From Sabellastarte sp. h YS-2021 (lineage: Eukaryota > Annelida > Polychaeta > Sabellida > Sabellidae): DNA of 64,000 nt. The stretch spans positions 64,513,603 through 64,577,602 of the forward strand of contig OZ024929.1 of the NCBI GenBank assembly GCA_964017235.1, written 5' to 3'. The number at the start of each line of letters is the position of its first letter. The first letter of the stretch is position 1. Positions 1-10,542 of this stretch are shown one piece after another. The notes below the pieces were generated by a model. The model was given only the letters and a program-made list of their open reading frames with translations. It was not told the DNA's origin and made no database searches. Both the position numbers and the translations under genes were made by a program.

Positions 1-560
1 TAGGTTACCAAAATGATACTTTATTGAATTTTCTGCTGACTGCTGACATCCAGTGAAAACTTGGCAAGTGATAACTTTGTGTGTTTGCCTCTCTGTCTGC
101 CTGTGTGCATTTGTCATAACTGTATATTGGATCTAGGATATATTTTTTAACAATTTGGGGCTTCACCATGGCTCAATCCTTCTGAAAGGTGGTTTGGATC
201 TGCAAAAATATTGCCAGTGAGCCAGCATAATGTTAGTCCTTTTGAATTTCATCCGCTTCAGTCTTTAACCAAAGCTGGTGACACAGTACACTTCTACTGA
301 ATTCTTGTTAGTATACTGATTAGTATCTTGCTATTGAATTGTCTTGTTTTAGTACTTTATCTTTACATACATTTTGTTTCTCTTAGATATTATTTTCTCT
401 ACTTAAACATTATTTGGAGCTTTATACAACTGACACTGCTCTGAAAGTATCCCAATCTTTGTACTGTTTGACTACTATATCTCATGGAGTTGAAAACTAT
501 TTCCCAAGGCTGTGGGGTACGGGCATCTCTGATGCTATTTTATAAGTATATCCTTATTAA
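1..560. repeat. Dispersed repeat family F, copy 1
   Basis: The stretch from about 145 to 545 closely matches 58045-58900. Shared landmarks are a ggggcttcaccatg block, a tttcatccgcttcag block and a ggtgacacagtac block. No open reading frame with a recognisable product is present. It is non-coding as far as can be seen, and which transposon family it belongs to is unknown. Confidence 0.6.
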
Positions 561-1415
561 GGCTGTTTAAATAGAAGTTTTTATTTTTGGGGGTATGCAA
601 GGTGAAATATTGCTTATTATGTTTTAATACATTTTTCTGAACACACTTTCCAAGAGTTTTTGCTCGAGTGAGTGTTCCCCAGATATAATTGTCTTAAAAC
701 ATTGTTTCAAAGTAGAAACCCCAAGTATATCATACACAAGTGTAATACAGCCTTTTACCAGTGTAACACCAAAAGTTTTGAAAATAACCTTGCAATATAC
801 TTTTGCATGGTTTTAAATGAGGAAGGGTTCCTGTGGGTGATAAACTGGACGAGCAGGTCATCAAGACAATTTACAGTGACTTTAAATGAGCCAGAAAGGA
901 GTATGAACTACCAAAGAGCTGTATCTGCTGGACAGCCCATGGTAGGTTTTTCAAATATTTAAAAAGTTTACCACAAGCTAAAAATGGTGGATATGCTGTC
1001 CTATGTTCTCATGAATATGGACAACCCACAAATGATCCATGTCAAACAAGAACAAGAAATGAGCCAAGATGAGGAACAAATGCTGTGTTCTTATATAGCT
1101 CATGAAACCAGGACAGATAAGTGTGAACTGGATATAAAAACCCTTTCGTGCACTTCAGAAGCCTTTATTGTTGTCCCTTTTTTACTGTTAAACACTTTAT
1201 ATGCTGTGGAATGCAATTTTTGCTTTAATCCTCAAATTACATCCCTTCAAATATCCTTCAGAGTATTCTGAAGGTATTTTAACAGATTTTGTTCTGTATT
1301 ATAGAATGAAAATTTTATATTTTTTCCAGGTTCTTGCACAACAACAGACTAACAACAATACAGCAGGGGCTGTTTTCTGGGTTGAGTTCCTTACGTAGAC
1401 TGTAAGTTAACAGGA
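561..1415. other. AT-rich stretch with no recognised gene
   Basis: Three short open frames of 65-96 codons lie here, but none has a recognisable domain. A polypyrimidine tract followed by ccag near 1322-1329 resembles a splice acceptor, but no matching coding exon can be defended. I see no other structure. Confidence 0.5.
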
Positions 1416-3439
1416 GTCTTATTATATCCCCAGATGAAAGTTGGGGATATACTGGATTCAGGTCCGTTGCGCTGCCGCCGCCATAGAAATTTCCTTGTGT
1501 ACGCGATAACTCAAAAATGGATCAGTTTTTTTTTCAAACTTGATATGCTTGTTAAGGGTGGCCAATCGAAGACCCCTATTTTAAGGTTACCTTAAACTCT
1601 CAATAATAAAGAACTTATATGTCCACCTTAAGTCTGAAATGGACCTATGGCCACTTAAAGCATGGTCACAAACTATGAGGCTCATCTGGCTAAAATTTTA
1701 CCTGAGAACATATTAATGAGAACACATTATGTTTGAGGCCCAAAGAGAGCCCACTTAGAGATTTTGTGCTACACTTTTCACACATTGTGCTGTGTAATTT
1801 GGAATCTCTGTCTGTGAAAAATTTGATGGTTGTAGGTTTAACTATAAGGTCACCTTAAAGTCTTAAAATTGCCCACAGAGACCCAATTTATCAACATTTT
1901 GCCACTTTCAAGCCCTGTAGCTTTTAAATTATGTCTTTCATATAGGTAAAATATCATCTGGGAATACATTAATATGTTCTTTTTACATATACCAAACATC
2001 TAGGACTTTAATGGACGTTTAACATGTGTATGAGGATCATAAACACCCACCTGAGTGACCCTTTTTCGACATTTTTCACATATTTTGCCCTGTAACTTCA
2101 AAATGTTAAGTCCAAAAAGTCTCAAACTGTATTAGATATAAATTTTATGTGTAATCTTCATGTGCGACAAATTTGAAGTCTTGAGCTTTAATTTTAAGGT
2201 CACATTGAGGTCTCTAAAATTCCGACAGATTCAATATTTGGCCTTTTTGCCATTTTAAGCCCTGTAGCTGTTAAACTGTGTCAAGTTTGAAGTCTTGAGC
2301 TTTAATTTTAAGGTCACATTGAGGTTTCTAAAATTCCGACAGACTCAATATTTGGACTTTTTGCCATTTTAAGCCCCGTAGCTGTTAAACTAATCAGGGT
2401 TTCAGATTCGCATCGACCATCGGTCATTGACCGAATTTTGCAACAAATATATTAATGTATTTGAAGTTATATTTTGATGAAAAATATTTTAAAAACTTTA
2501 ATTCAGAGCACATGTAAACAGCTGCATGACATGAAAGCTCCAAAGTAAATGTTTTTGATTGCCCTTTGCTTTCAAAATCTTTTTGGCTTCAAAATGTGAA
2601 TTAAATTTTAAGAAAAAAAAATTCTGTCATGTTCGATGCAATTATATACAAATTTTGATTCACTGAAAAAAAATCAGATTGAAAGTTTATTTGCTGTAAT
2701 GTTTACTGCCAGTGGACATTTTAATAGCATGAAAACCTCATGTATCACCATACTTAGGTTCTATGACCATAAGTTCTCGTTTCAGTAATACATGATCATT
2801 GAACATCATAAAGACTTTTTGACATTTTAACTAAAATGAGATTTTTATTATGATTCAGTAAATTTTACTTTATTTCCCATTCATATAGGGTCATTGACTT
2901 AAATGACTTAATTTTAGCAAGCTGTAGAATGAAAATTTGATTGACTAGAATTCTGTCCTAAATTCTTCAAAAATGTCCTAAACGTTTTCCTAGTCTTAGG
3001 ACAGAATGTCCAGCCAGACTTTTCATGTTGCAGAATCACTGCTAATAGAGCTGAAATCTCATCTGAGAATATGATATTTTGTTCTTTTTACATGTACCAG
3101 AAATCAAGGCTTTAAATACACATTTAACCTATGTATGAGCACCATAACCATCCACCCAAGTGACCCTTTTCCGACATTTTTCACACATTTTGCTCTATAA
3201 CTTTGAAATGGTAAGCCCGAGAAGTCTCAAACTGTATTAGATATAAATCGTATGTGTAATATTTGTTTGTGACAAATATGAAGTCTGAAGCTTTAATTTT
3301 AAGGTCACATTGAGGTCTCTAAAACGTCCACAGAGACCTAATATTTGGACTTTTTGCCATTTTTAAGCCCTGTGGCTGTTAAACTGTGTAGCTGATAGAG
3401 CTGAAATCTCATCTCGGAATATGTTATTGTTACATACCA

Positions 3440-4825
3440 TTTTGACCCCATCCGCCATTTAAAACGGCAGTCCGCTGTTTTAAATGGTGGTCCGCTGTTT
3501 AAACAGCAGGCTGCCATTTTAAATGGGACAGCCAACTAAATAACAGGAACACACATTTCACCTGATAGTATGCAGTAATGACATATGAACAAACTGACAT
3601 TTGTGTGCCACCCAGTCACAATTCAAGAGAACAAACATTCTACTGATTGATGTAATTGCAATTTATAGCCCTCCTTTGTACATCACTTGTTTATACACAT
3701 TTGCATTTGATTAAGGTTGTCCTTAAGAAAAACTCACTGATCAGGTGTTTGAAGTACACATATTCTGATGTTTGAAATTCATCCTTTTGTGAATTAACCT
3801 GTGATTTCTACATCAAAGTCGGTAAATCTTATAAACTGATTATCTTTCCCTGTGAACTAATTGCCAGAAAAGTTATGGCTTCCACAAATTCAATCCATTA
3901 TGTTAAAATCCAGCATACATATTAGACAATACATCAGATAATAATCCTACATGAAAAGAATGGCTTTCCACTTATTAGTCTTTTCATAACAGTGTGGAAG
4001 TCATCCATATTCTGTTGATTTGTTAACTACTATTTCAGTGATCACTTAATTGGATCCGTCCCTATTGTAAGGGTATCACAAAATTAACTTTGACTTAAAC
4101 TATTGACTTGGTAGTGTTAAAGCTGTTTGAATACTTGTTGAAAATTCATAGTTACTATTTATTGATATAATTATATTGCTATTTGATATTTCATTTTCAA
4201 TATACCGTAAATGACCTATTTAGTGCATCCGCCCTTGTAACCGCACCCTGTCTCTTTTTCCCGGCAATATCGTCGTTTACAGTGAACAATATATACATAT
4301 TTTTTATATATTGTACGTATTTTTAGTTAATAAATTGACATTTTAGCCATGCCTTTCGAGTTTGTTTATGTCTACCGCCATATTTACAGGAAGTGGGTAG
4401 TTTTAGTAGATTCTAAATGTCGGAACACCGTTATTCTTACCAGATTGACCTATACTTCATACCGGAAAGTGTTTCATGATGGGTGCGCTAAAAGGGGAAC
4501 TTTTTCCCACCAAAATATTGAATAAAAATAGTCTTTCCTTAGCGCACTGTATACTAAATAGGTCATTTACGGTATAAGCTTAAGTGACAAATAATGGAAG
4601 GAAAGTAAATAATTTTCATGAAACTTTAAACATATATCCCAAAGAAGACAAACAATAATCCAATAGCTAACTAATAGTTATAGCTAGAAAAAAAAAGTTA
4701 AAATGGCTAGGGGCTGAAGACAGCTCAGCCATTTAGAACCCTTATTTAAACCTGGTGAATGTAACTGGCAGGGTCCGCCAATTGAAACGACAGACCCCGC
4801 CGTTTTAAATGGCTCGGGGTCAAAA
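3440..4825. mobile_element. Inverted-repeat element (MITE-like), about 1.4 kb
   Basis: The left end begins ttttgacccc followed shortly by ccatttaaaacggc. The right end is the reverse complement of the same motifs, giving imperfect terminal inverted repeats of about 33 bp. Palindromic ccatttaaaa/ttttaaatgg blocks repeat inside the left end, including ctgtttaaacag. The element interrupts a family B repeat and contains a second inverted-repeat element at 4205-4572. No transposase frame is visible. I could not define a clean target duplication, so the exact ends are uncertain. Confidence 0.5.
4205..4572. mobile_element. Tc1/mariner-like MITE, 368 bp, TA flanks
   Basis: The termini are perfect inverted repeats of 20 bp starting ccgtaaatgacctattt. 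Each is flanked outside by TA (4203-4204 and 4573-4574), the target duplication expected for Tc1/mariner-type transposition. There is no transposase, so it would be a non-autonomous copy. It is nested in the larger inverted-repeat element at 3440-4825. Confidence 0.8.
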
Positions 4826-5486
4826 CAGCAGTGAACATAATTTGTAGTCTGAAGCTTTAATTTTAAGGTCACATTGAGGTCTCTAAAAGGCCCAGAGAGA
4901 CCCAATATTTGGACCTTTTGCCACATTTAATCCCTGTAACTGTCTACTATGTGGCTCATACAGCTGGAATCTCATCTTGGAATATATTGATATGTTCTTT
5001 TCTAAAAATCAAGGCTTTAAGTACACATTTGACCTGTACAGGAGACCCATAAATGCCCACCTGAGTGACCTTTACTTATGTATTAGGCACACAGAGTGAC
5101 TTTTCTGCCACAGGTTTTCACATATTTTGCCTTCCGACTAGAAATGTATGTTTGATGTAACTTCCATCATTTGTCATAGACATTGAAATTTTTTAAAGGA
5201 AGGCATGTCTGTTTAATATTTGAATAGTAATGATGTTATGGCTATCTTAAGCTTTAAGAAATGTTTTTTGTATTTTCATCCCTTAACTTGCTGAGTTTTT
5301 AACTTTTTAAAATCAAACTGGTTACACATAATAAAGTAGGCAAAAGGGACTTTGTTATTTTCTGGTGATCTTTAAGTCCCAATATTAATGAAGTTATGAT
5401 CTTGTGGTAAAAATGGGGGATTTTTATCCCTTAGCTAGTATTATTCAACTTGCCTCTGTTAACCTTGACACAGTTCCTGAAGTTAT

Positions 5487-6600
5487 GAACTTATTGTATC
5501 CCCGAAAAGTGGGGATACTATGGATCACGCACGGTCATCGTCCACACCCGCGTCTGTGTCCGCAGAGATTTTCTTGTGTTCAACCTACAAGCCACATTTC
5601 TTTTGGGATTTCTTTTAAACTTTGCATGTGGCTGACTATGGCAGAGATCTGGCCACCCTATTATTTTGGTAGCCCAGGAATCACAATTATGCTCTGGGGA
5701 GTCAAAAACGTCAAAAATTTTGATTATTGCTTGTGTTCAAGCTGTAGGGCACAGTTTCTTTCATATTTATTATGTGCCGGGCGGGAGATTATAATTTGCA
5801 CCATGTGTGTGTGTGCGTCTGTGTGTTTGTCACACAGTTTCCTCGAAAACTGCTACAGTTACATATTTTTGGTAAATTACTAATCCTAATGACTTTTTAT
5901 GCCCTTCAATATTTTTTTGGTTTTTGTGAACTTTGGCCTACTTTTGAGTGAGTAATAGCACATTTATCCAATATAATTAAATGGCTTATAACTCTCAAAC
6001 TATTGCATGTACAGTATTTTCTTCAAATATGTTGTTCAGGTACTTTTCCCACACCTACAACATGGTCAGTAGTTTGGAAGTGTATCTCCATAGTTGCAAG
6101 TGAGTTACAAGTGAGTAATAGCTACTTTGTCACTTTTTAATGGTAATAATAATGAGTAAATGGCTTCTATCTTCAAAATTATTGCAGCTACACAATTTCT
6201 CTCAAGTATGTTGTTCATCTACTTTTTTGTGAACTGTAACATATTTAAGTTTCACACCTGTTGCTCAGTGTACAAGTGAGTAATGGCTATTGTATTGCTA
6301 CTTTTAGTGAAAAATCACAAATATCTCGAAAACCATAAGAGATAGAGCGATTTCAAGCCAATATTTGGCCCACAGTGTAGTACAAGAGTATCCTATGCAA
6401 AGGGGAAAAATTTCAATTTTCACCACTTTTGGCGGCCATCTTGGATTTTTAGCGGAAAATAAAATATTGAAAATATCTCAAAAATGGTAAGAGATAGAGC
6501 AATTTCGAGTGAATATTTGTCATGTCTATGTCATGGCATAGCTGAGCAATAGCTTCTTTCAGGTTCTCACTGTTGAGTAAATCATTGTATCCAACCTGTA
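5487..6600 (+). repeat. Hairpin-headed dispersed element with gagtaatagc module
   Basis: It starts after a TT with the inverted repeat gtatcccc...ggggatac (about 5495-5519). A block resembling the 157-bp repeat at 38059-38640 follows (tccacatttctttt-like, ggccaccctat). Then come AT-rich units with the recurring phrase gagtaatagctact, also found at 38690-39710 and 58905-59180. An open frame at 5404-5883 crosses the repeat boundary and has no recognisable domain, so I do not call it a gene. Confidence 0.55.
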
Positions 6601-7405
6601 GGAAATCATGGGCTGGGAATCTGTTAATATGGTCCGATTTGACCTTGGAACCCTCTTCAAGGTCAAATGAGGATAGCCAAACATAAAAGTGCTTATAACT
6701 CGCTTATTATTGGTCCTAGAGGTTTGGAATGAAAACCAACCTATAGAAAATCATGAGCTGGGAATTTTTTGGTGTGGTCGGATTTCACCTTGGACCCCTC
6801 CTTCAAGGTCAAATGAGGATAGCCAAACTTAAAAGTGCTTATAACTCGCTTATTATTGGTCCTAGAGGTTTGGAATGGAAAACCAACCTATAGAAAATCA
6901 TGGGCTGGGAATCTTTTGGTGTGGTCGGATTTCACCTTAGACCCCTCCTTCCAGGTCAAACGAAGATAGCCAAACTTAAAGTGCTTATAACTCGCGTATT
7001 ATTGGTCTTGGAGGTTTGGGATGGTAAACCAACATATAGGAAATCATGGGCTGGGATTCTTTTGGTGTGGTCAGATTTGACCTGGGACCCCTCCTTCAAG
7101 GTCAATTGAGGATAGCCAAACTTACAATTGCTTATAACTCGCTTATTATTGGTCCTATAGGTTTGGGATGGTAAACAAGCTACAGGAAATCATGGGCTGG
7201 GAATTTTTTTTGTGTGGTCGGATTTGACCTTAGACCCCTCCGTCAAGGTCAAACAAGGATAGCCAAACTTAAAAAGTGCCTATGACTCACTTATTATTGG
7301 TCCGAGAGGTTTGGGATGGTAAACCATCCTAAATTCTTTGGCTGGGAATCTTTTGGTATGGTCAGATTTGACCTTTGGATCCTTTCTTCATGGTCGAACG
7401 AGGAT
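6601..7405 (+). repeat. Divergent block of the 147-bp satellite (about 5-6 units)
   Basis: Units spaced about 146-147 bp carry the same phrases as the main array at 24165-37480: gtgcttataactcgcttattattggtc (in parts), ggtttgggatgg, tcatgggctgggaatc and gaccttgga...caaggtca. Monomers differ more from each other than those in the centre of the large array. It follows directly on the gagtaatagc module, as part of the same element. Confidence 0.75.
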
Positions 7406-7744
7406 ATTGCATTTATAGTATTTCTAACTTAATATCTAATATTTTTAACCTACTTTTTACACTTAAACAATTACCTTGTTACTTTATTTCATAATACCAT
7501 TCGCAGGGCACAACTTTTTTGTCCTTTTCTTCTGTCAGCTTCGGAATATCTTTCGAACATGCTGTTCAGTTACCATTTACTGTATTTCTGTACAGCCCTT
7601 TCCCTGATAATTATGCTTTCCTCTCATTATCACCATCAGAAATCAAAAACATTCAGTCAGCTGACACAGTGCCCATTCACGGGCACTCTCCTCTTGTTTA
7701 AACCACTTAGGAAAATATAAGATTTCTTTTGAAATATGACTATT
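7406..7744. other. AT-rich spacer, no feature recognised
   Basis: This is an AT-rich sequence between the satellite block and the LINE fragment. A 60-codon open frame (7519-7701) has no recognisable domain. Nothing else is seen. Confidence 0.5.
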
Positions 7745-8109
7745 ATACCAAAGACATGATTGTGTTAATCGTAATTGCATGATGCATTTAAATTTCTGTA
7801 AAATAATTTCCAGTTCTCAAAAGTTTCTAGCCAAAACTTATTTTTAATTTTGTTAAGGACAGTATTATACCAATCACCTATCATCAAGAAGTTGTTCATG
7901 TTTAAGAATTGGATGTAAGTTGTCCTCAATAACTTACACCATTGTGACTCACTTTCAAATACAATTCTTTTAACCCAAGTAAGCTTTAAAGATTTGACAA
8001 AGTCATAGATATTAACCATTTTTAGCCCACCATCTAAATAATTCATACAAATAGAATTTCGTTTAATTTTATCTGGCTTCATATTCCATAGGAACTGGAA
8101 GAATATTTT
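7745..8109 (-). pseudogene. LINE ORF2 C-terminal fragment, downstream half
   Basis: Read on the minus strand, this encodes a peptide typical of the region after the reverse transcriptase of L1/Tx1-type LINEs. It has a GGLKMVNIYDFVKSLKLTWV-like block, then conserved-looking WCKLL and NKFWLETFENWKLFYRN. It is the downstream half of a LINE split by DIRS-A; the upstream half lies at 14503-14818. The 3' end of the LINE (UTR, poly(A)) is not recognisable, so it was already a fragment. Family assignment is from recalled domain patterns only. Confidence 0.7.
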
Positions 8110-8297
8110 TTTTATTGCGTTAATACATCCTATCCAATGGACAATAGCTTATCCGGTCGGCGCAGACCGGCCCGCCAAACGTCAGAAAAAGACGTCCTGT
8201 GTTTCCACCGGCCAGGCCGGCCCAGTCCTGTGCACTCGCCAGGTGGCGTGTAGTACTTCCTTCCTGTCTAGACAGCGTGACGTCATAGCATCTTTTT
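8110..8297 (+). repeat. DIRS-A left inverted terminal repeat
   Basis: It is almost perfectly reverse-complementary to 14290-14470, with one clear mismatch near the outer edge (ccatt versus gcatt). It contains short internal hairpins such as ccggtc...gaccgg at about 8153-8170 and a ggccggcctggccgg-type palindrome. It ends just before the leader of the gag-like ORF, so it may also carry promoter activity; no promoter motif can be proven. Confidence 0.92.
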
Positions 8298-8455
8298 CGT
8301 TTGGCGCGTGCCCTGTGTACACGAAAATTTGAGAGTGAATTTATATTTTGGAATTTGTCAATTTATCTTCAAGAAGTGTTTCGGAAGTTATATAACATTG
8401 TTGTGGGAGTGTCATAGAACGTTTGTATCTTATTTTCACATCATTTCAGTACATT

Positions 8456-10542
8456 ATGTCTTCTCCTAGCCAGAAACACGGGAGCTGTGGTCACATTATG
8501 GCCAGTTTCGACAGCCATAGTTTCTGCGCTAGATGTAGAGAAAAAAGTAAAGGCTCAGATCCTTGTATTTCACATAATGACTGCCCTGCTTGCAACTCCC
8601 TCACAGAGGACTAACGCTTACAGTTGTCCACTCCTAGTTATAGGATTAAAAAGGAAAAGCGAGAGCTTAAGAAATCTTCTGATACACCAAACAAAGACTC
8701 AGCTAGTTCCTCTCTCATCGACCCGTCCTCTGTGACGGTAGTGGGAGCTGTGGACGCCCAAGGGGTAGTCAAATCCCCGGGTTTGAGTTCTGAAAAGAAA
8801 AAGAAGAAAACAGAATCCCAAGAAAAGAAATCTTCCGCTAAACACAAGACTGCTGAAGGAAAGCCTTCTAAATCGCCACCTCAAGCTCACAAATCCGCAG
8901 CAGATTCCCGGATTGACGAGTTAGACCTTAAATGGTCGGAGAGGTTTAATAGACTAGAAGCTCTCCTCATTGCAAAAACCTTGGATAATCAAGAACCGAC
9001 CTTTGCTCCGGTTAAGATCACACCGACGCACACCCCACCAGTTGGTGTAGTTAAATCCTCAGAACCTTTCATCCGACCGGCTGAAAAACTACCAACCTCA
9101 GATTTGTCCAGCACCGACCACTCTCCTCAGAGACAGGCAACGGACAAATCGCTTTCATCTACTGTCAAGAAATCTTCAGATTTGCAGGGTGTCTCTCAGA
9201 TTGGCTCCAAGGTTCAATCGACCAGCAAATTGCCTCAGGACAAAACAAACACCGACCAACTTTCAGATTTACCTGGGACCGGCTCACCTTTTCTTCAGGC
9301 CTCCAGTAAATCGTCCTCAGCACCGGCCGGCAAACATGACTCAGCTTCCATGGACACTGATTCCGAATCTGAGTTTTCCGACCGACCCCCAGTAGATATC
9401 TTTGTAGACGAAGGGGAGGTGTCCGACAACGACCCGGATGACACTGTGACTGATCCCGACCAGACCTTCTCAGAGGATCAGAATTACAGGGAGACGATGA
9501 GGGGGATCAGGTCCTACATGGGGTGGACAGACATTCTGGATATTGATACCACAACATCTACATCGGACGACAACCCCTTTGCTGGCCCAAGGACTCAACC
9601 CACAGGGAAGGTGTCGGTCAAAATGCCCACGGATGAGTGGCTGTGCAAAAAAATGGGTAAACTTAACTTGACCTTGGTAGAAGGCTACCCGTCTCGCAGC
9701 TCAGAGGCGGGTGGTTTACTGAAAGACCAATTTATACGACCAGCCAGATCACAACAGAAATGGTACGGTTTGGCATCTGACCCACAAAAGTCCGCTTCTG
9801 GCAAGTCATTGTCTTCTTGGAATACCGACTCAGCCAAAGTTAACAGCACCTACAGCAGGATTGCCAGAGCAGCAGGTATTGCCTCCACCCCTCCCCCTTC
9901 GCGTCAGATCTCTCAGGACAATCTACGACGCTGGGAGAAGGCAGCCCGCGAAGCATCCACCATGTGCAATCAGGCCGCAGCATTCAATAGGTGTCTGAAC
10001 AAAGTGCAGGACAATATGAGATCACAGTTAAAAGCCATTAAGTTGGATCTTAGTAAGGGAAAATCTTCATCCAAGGTCTCTGGTGCTGCTGAGGAATTGC
10101 AGTTCCTCCTGGATTTTAACTCGGTATCACCCAAGCTATGGCCAGGACCTTTGAACATCTTACTGATTTTGTTTTCATTACAGTGGCCAACTCCACACTC
10201 ACCAGGAGGGATGCATACCTATCTCACCTCAAACCTGGTATAAAGCCGGACACCTTGGCTGCTCTCCGGACAGGTCCGCTTAACATGTCTACACTTTTCC
10301 CAGAAGAAGCCTTAAAGCAGGCAGAGCAGGACATAGCCGCCTTTGAATCGAAAGGACAGATTCACACCGGGAAGAAAGCTCGCTTCCACCCATATGAGCG
10401 ACCTGAAAAGCGACCAGACAATAAAAAGCCGGATCGTCCAGCTTGGAAGAATGTGGGATACAGAGGACAAAGCAAGAGAGACAGGGGCAAATCATCTTAC
10501 TACTCCTCGCGACCAGCCAAGGGCCAGCAGTCCTATAAATGA
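8456..10542 (+). pseudogene. DIRS-A gag-like ORF, broken by one stop and one frameshift
   Basis: The ATG at 8456 opens a Cys/His-rich segment (CGH, then CARC, DPC and CPAC) resembling the N-terminus of the other three gag-like ORFs here. An in-frame TAA at 8612-8614 interrupts it. The same frame then runs from about 8615 to 10137. This middle part is Lys/Ser-rich, then acidic (SDSESEFSD..., EGEVSDNDPDD), then a helical region. Near 10137 the reading moves to another frame, which carries the conserved-looking block EHLTDFVFITVANSTL and a basic tail to 10542. The shift fits loss of a single base. The role is probably RNA binding and particle assembly, by analogy with retroelement Gag. The tail overlaps the RT ORF in a different frame. 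Confidence 0.8.

Larger units (their letters stand above)
1416..5486 (+). repeat. Dispersed element family B, copy 1 (hairpin head plus 350-bp units)
   Basis: It opens with an inverted repeat atatcccc...ggggatat (about 1422-1447), then a gccgccgcc block and a gataactcaaaaa block. After that come diverged units of about 350 bp with recurring phrases such as ggactttttgcc, gctgaaatctcatctgg and catttaacctgtgtatgagg. The tail (about 5160-5486) matches the tail of the copy at 52606-55165, so both ends of the family can be seen. It is interrupted by inverted-repeat transposons at 3440-4825. There is no coding capacity. It is probably a non-autonomous mobile element. Confidence 0.65.

Noticed and set aside
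672-1398. Three ORFs near the window start as possible exons
   Set aside because: No domain, no convincing splice pairs, and repeat sequence lies nearby. A ccag acceptor-like site near 1329 is not enough.
3440-4825. Calling the outer inverted-repeat element a Tc1/mariner type
   Set aside because: No TA or other clear target duplication could be shown and the ends are not mariner-like.
5404-5883. 159-codon ORF
   Set aside because: It crosses the boundary between two repeat elements, shows no domain, and contains repeat phrases.
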